64,000 nt of DNA from Candidatus Poribacteria bacterium (GTDB lineage Bacteria; Poribacteria; WGA-4E; WGA-3G), in the NCBI GenBank assembly GCA_028820635.1, contig JAPPIG010000051.1, positions 42,029 to 106,028 on the forward strand, in the 5' to 3' direction. A model generated the notes under the pieces. It was given only the letters and a program-made list of their open reading frames with translations. It was not told where the DNA came from and searched no databases. Made by a program: the position numbers and the translations under genes. Positions 44,460 to 51,927 of the stretch are shown one piece after another. Position 1 is the stretch's first letter. Each line of letters begins with the position of its first letter.

Positions 44460-45851
44460 ATGAAATCTTTTAGATGTTTTGCATATTTTTCTATTGTTCT
44501 AAGTCTAATTTGTGTCAATATGCAGACATTCGCTGCAGTGATTCATGTTCCTGCTGATCAACCGACAATTCAATCAGGTATTGATGCTGCAAAAGATGGG
44601 GATACGGTGTTAGTAGCAGATGGAATCTACAAAGGCAAAGGAAATGTAAATATAGATTTTAAAGGGAAACAGATTACCGTTAAGTCCCAGAATGGAGCGG
44701 AAACGACTACAATCAGTTGCCGGTGGACTGAGAACACACGAGGTTTCATCTTTCAGAATGGAGAGACTCATGATTCAGTATTGGATGGTTTTTCGATTAA
44801 AAATGGTGTTCATGATCTGGGTGGTGGAATCTATTGTAAAAATGCTTCACCGACGATTAAAAATTGTGTCATAGCATGGAACAGAGCGGCTGAAAACGAC
44901 CGTGGGACTGGTTATGGTGGTGGAATTTACTGCTTTAACTCTGATGCGAAAATAATTGACTCTATAATCTCAAACAATAGGGCTGAATCTGCTTATGGTG
45001 GAGGTGTTTACTTTGATGGGGACACGATAATAGACGATGTTATCTTGAGAGAAACCTCGTTTAAACCCTCACTTCTCAATTGCACTATTTCAGACAATAC
45101 TGGCAGTGGCGTTCATATCCAATCCGATGCAAGCTCTGAAATTAGAGACTCCAAGATAATACATAATAGTTGGCGAGGCATTATATGTACATTTTTTTCT
45201 CGCGGCGGCACCCTCATTACAAATTGTGAAATTGCCCAAAACACTGGCGGTGGGGTGGAGGTCAGCGAGTATTCTATTCTGAAAATCACCGATTCTATCA
45301 TCAAGCAAAATACCGCTAAATATGGCAGTGGAATTTCCTGTAGCCCATCAGGAAATGTAGTGGTCTCTGAATGTGTTATTGCGCAAAATATCGCAACACA
45401 ACGGGGTGGAGGAATTGGGATTTTTGGGTCAAAGTGGGGGGACGCAGAAATCACCCGCTGTACAATTACGCGTAATTCTGCGAGCGAGAGAGGTGGTGGC
45501 ATTTATATTGATAGCGAAACTTCCTTTAGATTAACTGATTCCATTGTTTGGGGTAATAATTCAGACAACACACACGCTGAAGTTTTTGTTTCTGGTAGAG
45601 GAATAGTTATTAAATCAAACGATATCAAGGATGGTCTTAATGGTATCGGGCGCGAGCCAGATGGGGATTTTATCTATGAAGACAACATTGATGAGGATCC
45701 GCTTTTCGTTGATGCTGATAGAGGTGATTATAGGCTTAAGCGTCAAAGTCCTGCAGCAGAGATGGGGCCGCAATCGTCCGTTGGAGGTGCGCTCAGCGTC
45801 ACATCAGTAGGGAAAAGATTGGTAAAATGGGCAGAACTCAAGCGTAGATGA
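44460..45851 (+). CDS. Secreted right-handed beta-helix protein with C-terminal KWA motif
   Basis: 463 residues. Signal peptide about 1-25 (MKSFRCFAYFSIVLSLICVN...FAA). The opening IHVPADQPTIQSGIDAAKDG is typical of DUF1565/NosD-like beta-helices. Many stacked repeats follow (GGGIYCKNASPTIKNCVIAW, GGGVYFDGDTII, RGGGIYIDSETSF) and a late LFVDADRGDYRLKRQSPAAE. The tail KRLVKWAELK (452-461) + RR is the most diverged copy of the C-terminal motif found on four other secreted proteins here. TAGGAAG site before the ATG. It lies 22 bases after prfB. Confidence 0.87.
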   Translation: MKSFRCFAYFSIVLSLICVNMQTFAAVIHVPADQPTIQSGIDAAKDGDTVLVADGIYKGKGNVNIDFKGKQITVKSQNGAETTTISCRWTENTRGFIFQNGETHDSVLDGFSIKNGVHDLGGGIYCKNASPTIKNCVIAWNRAAENDRGTGYGGGIYCFNSDAKIIDSIISNNRAESAYGGGVYFDGDTIIDDVILRETSFKPSLLNCTISDNTGSGVHIQSDASSEIRDSKIIHNSWRGIICTFFSRGGTLITNCEIAQNTGGGVEVSEYSILKITDSIIKQNTAKYGSGISCSPSGNVVVSECVIAQNIATQRGGGIGIFGSKWGDAEITRCTITRNSASERGGGIYIDSETSFRLTDSIVWGNNSDNTHAEVFVSGRGIVIKSNDIKDGLNGIGREPDGDFIYEDNIDEDPLFVDADRGDYRLKRQSPAAEMGPQSSVGGALSVTSVGKRLVKWAELKRR

Positions 45852-45867
45852 TTTTCCAGTTTCATGT

Positions 45868-45896
45868 TGCATCGGGCAAAAAATAAAGGTATAATT
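45868..45896 (+). promoter_or_regulatory. Promoter of lysS
   Basis: TTGCAT (45868-45873), 17-base spacer, TATAAT (45891-45896), 34 bases before the lysS ATG, which also has AAAGGAGGG. Confidence 0.7.
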
Positions 45897-45930
45897 AAAA
45901 TGGCCATAAGATAGAAAGGAGGGTAGACGT

Positions 45931-47403
45931 ATGGAAGAAACAAATGACTTAATGCGACAACGCAAAGAAAAATTAAATGAAATCCGAGAAGCAGGGATTG
46001 ACCCCTATCCGCATCAATACGCCCCGACACATACAACATCAGGAATTCTCTCCGCATTTGAAGATGTAGATGAAACACCTGACGAAACCAACCGAGTTAC
46101 TATCGCTGGCAGGATAATGACCAAACGCGATCATGGCAAAAGTAGTTTTGCACATTTGCAAGATAGCACGGGTCAAATCCAAATTTACGTGCGGCGAGAC
46201 GATGTAGGAGCAGACTCTTATAAAATCTATCGTCGATTTGATGTTGGCGATATTATTGGGGCAAGTGGTGTCGTTTTCCGCACACGCACAGGTGAATTAA
46301 CAATCCTCGTTGATGTAGTGGAACTACTCTCCAAATCCATCCGACCTCTCCCAGAAAAATGGCACGGCTTACAAGATAAACAGACTCGCTACAGACAACG
46401 TTACGCTGATCTCATCATGAATCCTGAAGTGAAAGAAGTCTTTGTCAAGAGGACACAAATTGTCCAAGCTATTCGGGACATGCTCAATGAACAAAATTTT
46501 ATTGAAGTTGAAACGCCTGTGTTGCAACCAATCTATGGAGGTGCAAGCGCACGCCCTTTTACAACTTATCATAATACTTTAGACCAACCGCTATATCTCC
46601 GAATTGCAAATGAACTTTATCTAAAACGTCTTATAGTAGGAGGGTTTGATCGGGTATACGAATTTTCGCGCGATTTCCGCAACGAAGGCATGGATAGAGA
46701 CCATAACCCTGAATTTACGATGCTTGAACTCTATCTGGCTTTTGCAGATTACCTTGAGGTAATGGAACTAACAGAAAATCTGATTGCGCAAACGGTAGAA
46801 AAGATTCACGGCACAACAAAAATCACCTATCAGGATCAGGAAATAGATTTTACACCGCCTTGGCGAAGAATAACTATGATAGAATCAATTCAGGAATATA
46901 GCGATTTTGATCCAGACTCACTTTCTGCCCACGAATTATATACAAAGGCAGTAAATGCAGGTGTTGAATTGGCAGGAGATGAATCAAAGGGCGAAATTAT
47001 TGCCGAACTATTTGATATTTATGTAGAGTCGAAACTGATTCAACCAACGTTTATCTACGACTATCCCATTGAAGTTTCCCCATTTGCTAAAAAGAAACCC
47101 GAGAATCCAGAACTCGTAGAAAGGTTTGAATTTTTTATCAGTGGTATGGAAGTTGGTAATGCCTTTAGCGAGCTTAATGACCCAATTGACCAGCGCCAGC
47201 GCTTTATGGAACAAGCAAGCAATTTAGCAAAAGGTGATGAAGAAGCGTTTATGGTTGACGAAGACTATCTGCGTGCGTTGGAATATGGGATGCCACCCAC
47301 GGGTGGACTCGGAATAGGAATTGACAGGTTAACCATGCTGTTGACGGATCAATACTCTATACGGGATGTAATCCTATTTCCGCAGATGCGTCCGGAAAAT
47401 TAA
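45931..47403 (+). CDS. lysS: Lysyl-tRNA synthetase (class II)
   Basis: 490 residues, full length. Charges tRNA-Lys in the cytoplasm. N-terminal OB-fold (VTIAGRIMTKRDHGKSSFAH, GQIQIYVRRDDVG), motif 2 (FRNEGMDRDHNPEFTMLELY) and motif 3 (PPTGGLGIGIDRLTMLLTD). Very strong AAAGGAGGG site. Two GNAT genes follow without a gap (1 base, then a 7-base overlap). Confidence 0.98.
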   Translation: MEETNDLMRQRKEKLNEIREAGIDPYPHQYAPTHTTSGILSAFEDVDETPDETNRVTIAGRIMTKRDHGKSSFAHLQDSTGQIQIYVRRDDVGADSYKIYRRFDVGDIIGASGVVFRTRTGELTILVDVVELLSKSIRPLPEKWHGLQDKQTRYRQRYADLIMNPEVKEVFVKRTQIVQAIRDMLNEQNFIEVETPVLQPIYGGASARPFTTYHNTLDQPLYLRIANELYLKRLIVGGFDRVYEFSRDFRNEGMDRDHNPEFTMLELYLAFADYLEVMELTENLIAQTVEKIHGTTKITYQDQEIDFTPPWRRITMIESIQEYSDFDPDSLSAHELYTKAVNAGVELAGDESKGEIIAELFDIYVESKLIQPTFIYDYPIEVSPFAKKKPENPELVERFEFFISGMEVGNAFSELNDPIDQRQRFMEQASNLAKGDEEAFMVDEDYLRALEYGMPPTGGLGIGIDRLTMLLTDQYSIRDVILFPQMRPEN

Positions 47404-47404
47404 A

Positions 47405-47959
47405 ATGAAATCCGCTCCAATACTATACACTGAAAGGTTGATACTTCGTTCTTTTACACTTGAAGACGCTGCAGATGTGCAAAGCCTTACAGATGATCCT
47501 GATATGGCATCGACAAGTTATGATATAGAATATCCATACAAAGATGGTATGGCAGAAAAGTTGATTGAATGGTATAACCAAGAATTTGAAAAGGGAGAAG
47601 GTATTTATTTTGCGATCACGTTTAAAACAGATGGAACCTTGATTGGTGAAGTAGACTTAACATTCCGCACTTACCTTCCTTACAAAGATGCATCACTGAA
47701 CTATTGGATAGGAAAATCGTATTGGAACTGTGGATATTGCACTGAGGCGGCAAAGACTGTTGTCGCTTATGGATTTTGTGAACATGACATTGAGTTAATT
47801 TTCGCCGAGCACTTCAAACGAAATTCCGCCTCTGGCAGAGTAATGCAAAAAATAGGAATGCACTACAATGATTTTTATCCCAAAGACCCAGAAGATGATT
47901 CTTCTGAAGATACGATAGTGTATATTATTCAAAAGAGTGAGTTTGAGGATAAATGTTAA
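47405..47959 (+). CDS. GNAT-family N-acetyltransferase (RimJ/RimL-like), copy 1
   Basis: 184 residues. TERLILRSFTLEDAADVQSL, LIGEVDLTFRTYLPYKDASL, LNYWIGKSYWNCGYCTEAAK and RNSASGRVMQKIGMHY are RimJ/RimL-type landmarks, with the acetyl-CoA loop around the WNCGYCTEA segment. It begins one base after the lysS stop. Substrate unknown (protein N-termini or small molecules). Confidence 0.88.
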   Translation: MKSAPILYTERLILRSFTLEDAADVQSLTDDPDMASTSYDIEYPYKDGMAEKLIEWYNQEFEKGEGIYFAITFKTDGTLIGEVDLTFRTYLPYKDASLNYWIGKSYWNCGYCTEAAKTVVAYGFCEHDIELIFAEHFKRNSASGRVMQKIGMHYNDFYPKDPEDDSSEDTIVYIIQKSEFEDKC

Positions 47960-48513
47960 CTGTTCCAACACTACACACAGAAAGGTTAATACTCCGTCCA
48001 TTTAAACTTAAGGACGCCCCAGAGGTGCAACGCTTCGCTGGTGATCGTGATGTCGCATCCACAACATGTGCCATTCCGTACCCCTATGAAGATGGTATGG
48101 CAGAAGAGTGGATTAGTACTCATAAAGCAGCCTTTGAAAAAGGGACTGGGATTTACTTAGCTATAACGCTTAAAGATAATGAAAAATTAGGTGACACTAT
48201 TTTAATAGGGGCAATTGATTTGCGCATTGACCAAACTGAAAAGATTGCAGAACTCGGTTATTGGGTTGGCAAGCCTTATTGGAATAGTGGGTATTGTACA
48301 GAAGCTGCAAAGGCTATCGTAACTTATGCTTTTGACGTTTTAGAACTAACTAATATTCATGCTTTCTATCTTAAGCGAAATCCCGCATCGGGACGTGTCT
48401 TGGAAAAGATCGGCATGCAATTTGAAGAGTGCTTCCCAAAAGGGGCAGAAAAATGGGGTGTGCTTGAAGATTTAGTAAAATACAGTATACAAAATCAAAA
48501 CTTAAAATCTTAA
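47953..48513 (+). CDS. GNAT-family N-acetyltransferase (RimJ/RimL-like), copy 2
   Basis: 186 residues and clearly a paralogue of the preceding gene (TERLILRPFKLKDAPEVQRF, ELGYWVGKPYWNSGYCTEAA, RNPASGRVLEKIGMQFEECF). The ATG overlaps the end of copy 1 by seven bases, so the pair is translationally coupled. It probably arose by tandem duplication. Confidence 0.88.
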   Translation: MLTVPTLHTERLILRPFKLKDAPEVQRFAGDRDVASTTCAIPYPYEDGMAEEWISTHKAAFEKGTGIYLAITLKDNEKLGDTILIGAIDLRIDQTEKIAELGYWVGKPYWNSGYCTEAAKAIVTYAFDVLELTNIHAFYLKRNPASGRVLEKIGMQFEECFPKGAEKWGVLEDLVKYSIQNQNLKS

Positions 48514-48608
48514 TTGGATAAAAAATACCATTAACTTCAGCAGGCTACTGATGCCTTTGATTATCTGTTCTATGGTGAATTATTGAAATAATTATACACC
48601 TCACCTGT

Positions 48609-48703
48609 GAATCAACGCCAAATGCGCGTATGGCATTTGGCGGGAGCGATCTCCGAATCGCGACTAAAACCATTTGTAGTCGGGAATCGGAGTTCCCTCC
48701 TAC
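48609..48703. repeat. Palindromic repeats, families B and A joined
   Basis: Family B: AATCAACGCC then AAATGC-GCGTATG-GCATTTGGC (48610-48641). It runs directly into family A GGAGCGATCTCCGAATCGCGA (48643-48663) and its partner AGTCGGGAATCGGAGTTCCC (48678-48697) followed by TCCTACA. Fills most of the 245-base gap before the Lol permease gene. Confidence 0.75.
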
Positions 48704-48758
48704 AGTCGAATGATGTTTAATTAATTCTAAATCTACCGTAAATAGTATTTTAAAATAT

Positions 48759-50219
48759 ATGAAATTTGAATGGTTCGTCGCCTCGCGGTATCTGCTTTCA
48801 CGTAGAAAACAATCTTTTATTTCTATTATTAGTATTATTTCCATTGCAGGGGTTGGGCTTGGTGTTGCGACTGTGATTTTAGTGATCGCTGTTTTAGATG
48901 GTGTAGAACATGGACTCAAAGAGCGATTTCTTGCGAATGAAGCACATATAGTTCTAAGATTGATAGATAACGGGTTCTATGGCGATTATCAAAACAAAAT
49001 TGAAGCGATTGAAGATGTTGAAGGGGTTGTAGCAGCATCACCCGTTGTTTATTCACAACTTGCTGTTTTTCGAGAAGGTAGTGAACAAATTGAAGACGTA
49101 ATTCTTATCAAAGGAATTGAACCAGAAATTGAAGATAAAGTCACAGGTTTCACGAAGTTCGTGAAAGGTTCGTATAATTTTCAAAATGACGATTTAATTG
49201 AACAAGCAAGACTTTTAAATAATGAAACGATTACTGGGGGAATTGTTCTTGGTTCACGATTAGCACAACGTCTCACTGTAAACGAGGGCGATGTCTTACG
49301 TCTTGTGGTAAATATGACTGAAGACAAATTTAGTCCTGGCGCTTTTATTCCGGTAATCAAGAATTTTGTTGTAATTGGGTTTTACGAATCAGAATTGACT
49401 GTTTATGACGATCATATTACTTATATAGATTTAAAGGCTGCACAAAAAATATATAATGAAGTTGGTAGAGTAAATACTATTTTTGTTCGACTTGAAGATG
49501 CCGAGCTTGCACCGAAAATGAGTGAGGAAATAGAAGAAGCCGCACAGTTTTCTGTGCTTGAGATGCCGACAACGAGAACATGGATGGAAAAATATGCACC
49601 ACTGTTTGCCGCATTGGAATTGGAAAAGATTGCAACAGTTATCATTGAAGCACTCATTATTTTGGTTGCTGCCTTTAATATCGCAAGCACATTGATAATG
49701 ACGGTTATGGAAAAGACACGAGATGTCGGGATGCTACGCACACTCGGCAGCTCACGTGGAAACATTGTACGTATCTTCATGATTCAAGGTAGCGTGATTG
49801 GCATGTTGGGAACTATAGCCGGAACAGCCTTGGGGCTTGGTATATGTTGGCTTCTGAGTTCAAATGTAGCCCGACCTTCCCCATGGTTTGCGTTAGGTGC
49901 TGTTGCCATATTGATTCTGTTTCAGATTGTGATTGTTCTGCGGCGTATTATGCCACATAGCAAATTAAGAAGAGGCGGATTATTCGTCTTCTGGTTACTT
50001 GTCGTATGTTTTGGACTTTACTGCTTTGTTGTACCTATCTCATTGAAAGAATTAGGTTTGAGCGCCATTTACCAAATGAATCAACTACCAATAAAAGTAA
50101 ATTGGTTCTTTGTAGGTTTCATAAACCTACTCTCATTCGCAATCTGTTGGCTCGCAACGATATATCCAGCGTGGCAAGCATCAAATTTGAAACCAATAGA
50201 GGCGTTGCAGTATGAATAA
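48759..50219 (+). CDS. lolC: Lipoprotein-releasing ABC transporter permease (LolC/LolE)
   Basis: 486 residues versus about 400-415 in the family. N-terminal VASRYLLSRRKQSFISIISI and GVGLGVATVILVIAVLDG are typical LolC/E; then a periplasmic domain and the FtsX-like core (NIASTLIMTVMEKTRDVGML, RTLGSSRGNIVRIFMIQGSV, TIYPAWQASNLKPIEALQYE). An insertion of about 70 residues with extra hydrophobic helices lies before the last helix. Works with LolD to release lipoproteins from the inner membrane to LolA. No clear ribosome-binding site. Confidence 0.93.
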   Translation: MKFEWFVASRYLLSRRKQSFISIISIISIAGVGLGVATVILVIAVLDGVEHGLKERFLANEAHIVLRLIDNGFYGDYQNKIEAIEDVEGVVAASPVVYSQLAVFREGSEQIEDVILIKGIEPEIEDKVTGFTKFVKGSYNFQNDDLIEQARLLNNETITGGIVLGSRLAQRLTVNEGDVLRLVVNMTEDKFSPGAFIPVIKNFVVIGFYESELTVYDDHITYIDLKAAQKIYNEVGRVNTIFVRLEDAELAPKMSEEIEEAAQFSVLEMPTTRTWMEKYAPLFAALELEKIATVIIEALIILVAAFNIASTLIMTVMEKTRDVGMLRTLGSSRGNIVRIFMIQGSVIGMLGTIAGTALGLGICWLLSSNVARPSPWFALGAVAILILFQIVIVLRRIMPHSKLRRGGLFVFWLLVVCFGLYCFVVPISLKELGLSAIYQMNQLPIKVNWFFVGFINLLSFAICWLATIYPAWQASNLKPIEALQYE

Positions 50220-50256
50220 AGCCAAATTAAGATGAGGGTAATCCTATATACTTCAA

Positions 50257-50964
50257 ATGGAAACACTAATAAGAATTGACAATTTACACAAATCCTTTTA
50301 TGATGGTGATATTGAACTCAAAGTGCTTAAAGGTGTGAATCTTGATATTCATAAATCAGAGATACTCGCGATTATGGGGGCATCAGGTGTTGGAAAAAGC
50401 ACTTTATTACATATCATTGGGACGCTGGACCGTCCTACAGACGGGAACATTTTTTACGAGGATGAAGATATCACGGCTTTTTCCGAACGCGAACTCACTC
50501 GATTTAGGAATGATGCAATTGGTTTTGTATTCCAGTTTCATCAATTACTTCCAGAATTCACCGCGTTGGAAAACGTGGCTATGAGTAGAATAATTAGAAA
50601 TACCAGAAATGCCGTGGACAAAGATGGAATTCGTTACAACAGTGATGACGCTTATGAAAAAGCGGAAATCCTTCTTGAAAGTGTCGGTCTCTCTGAACGG
50701 CTTAGACATTTTCCGAACCAACTTTCTGGAGGAGAACGACAACGCGTAGCAATTGCCAGAGCTTTAGTCAATCAGCCTAAGGTTGTTCTGGCAGATGAAC
50801 CGACAGGGAACATTGACGACAAAACAAGTGAAGCAGTACTCGATGTTTTACAGGATATAAATGAGCGTCTGAACCAGACATTTATTATTGTAACACACGA
50901 CTCTCGGTTATCCGAGCGCGCAAACCGGACTGTTCACCTTGTTGATGGGAAAATCGCAGACTAA
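50257..50964 (+). CDS. lolD: Lipoprotein-releasing ABC transporter ATP-binding protein
   Basis: 235 residues. Walker A GASGVGKST, Q-loop FQFHQLLPEF, signature LSGGERQRVAIARALVNQP, Walker B VVLADEPTGNID and H-loop VTHDSRL. Follows the permease gene by 37 bases, the usual lolC-lolD order. It has a short insertion in the helical region (NTRNAVDKDGIRYNSDDAY). No strong Shine-Dalgarno. Confidence 0.95.
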   Translation: METLIRIDNLHKSFYDGDIELKVLKGVNLDIHKSEILAIMGASGVGKSTLLHIIGTLDRPTDGNIFYEDEDITAFSERELTRFRNDAIGFVFQFHQLLPEFTALENVAMSRIIRNTRNAVDKDGIRYNSDDAYEKAEILLESVGLSERLRHFPNQLSGGERQRVAIARALVNQPKVVLADEPTGNIDDKTSEAVLDVLQDINERLNQTFIIVTHDSRLSERANRTVHLVDGKIAD

Positions 50965-50999
50965 CAATAAGACCATTTGTACATAGGAAGGTATAGGTA

Positions 51000-51881
51000 A
51001 TGTTGATTTATCTTGACGGAGAATTTTTACCGCGTGAGGAGGCAAAGATTTCCGTGTTCGACCATGGATTACTCTATGGTGATGGTGTTTTTGAAGGCAT
51101 CCGATGCTATAACGGATTTGTCTTTAAGCTGGATGAACACTTAGAAAGGCTCTATGATTCTGCAAAGTCGCTTATGCTACAAATCCCGATTCCAATTGAT
51201 GAGATGAAGCAAACAGTGCTTGAAACGCTCCGTCGAAATCAACTTCGCGAGGGATACATTCGATTAGTTGTCACACGCGGCATAGGTGACTTAGGACTCG
51301 ACCCTGATAAATGCCCGAATCCATCAGTTATAATTATTGCAGACAAAATCACGTTGTACCCACAAAATTTCTATGAAAACGGATTAGAAATTGTTACAGT
51401 TTCAGTTCGCAGGAATTACCCTGAAGCAATTAACCCGCGTATTAAATCATTAAATTACCTCAACAATATCCTTGCTAAAATTGAGGCAAAACAATCAGGC
51501 GCTGTGGAAGCACTTATGTTGAATAACGACGGTTATGTTGTGGAGTGTAGCGGAGATAATATATTTTGGATAAAAAATGAGGTAATCGTTACCCCACCTC
51601 CCTATATCGGTATTCTGGAAGGTGTTACTCGGAATAGCGTGATTGCACTTGCACACGAAGCAGGATTTCAAGTAGAAGAACGTGTATTTACGCGACATGA
51701 CCTTTATATCGCAGATGAATGCTTCCTTACAGGAACAGCAGCAGAAGTAATTCCAGTTGTTAAACTTGACCAACGTGTTATTGGAGATGGAAAACCGGGA
51801 AAAGTTACGCAAAAACTCATTGCAGCATTTCGACATCTAACAAACAATTTTGGCACCCCAATCTACGCAGAGGATGCTTGA
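51000..51881 (+). CDS. ilvE: Branched-chain amino acid aminotransferase (class IV)
   Basis: 293 residues. Fold-type IV PLP enzyme interconverting Val/Leu/Ile and their 2-oxoacids. YLDGEFLPREEAKISVFDHG, YGDGVFEGIRCYNGFVF, the PLP lysine in INPRIKSLNYLNNILAK, and the ending FLTGTAAEVIPVVKLDQRVI are typical of short archaeal/Bacteroidetes-type IlvE. AGGAAGG lies 9-10 bases before the ATG. D-amino-acid aminotransferase is the alternative, but the SLNYLNNI context favours IlvE. Confidence 0.92.
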   Translation: MLIYLDGEFLPREEAKISVFDHGLLYGDGVFEGIRCYNGFVFKLDEHLERLYDSAKSLMLQIPIPIDEMKQTVLETLRRNQLREGYIRLVVTRGIGDLGLDPDKCPNPSVIIIADKITLYPQNFYENGLEIVTVSVRRNYPEAINPRIKSLNYLNNILAKIEAKQSGAVEALMLNNDGYVVECSGDNIFWIKNEVIVTPPPYIGILEGVTRNSVIALAHEAGFQVEERVFTRHDLYIADECFLTGTAAEVIPVVKLDQRVIGDGKPGKVTQKLIAAFRHLTNNFGTPIYAEDA

Positions 51882-51927
51882 AGAGTAATAACACGACTCC
51901 ACTCATCTATAAAGGAGGAACTCAACC

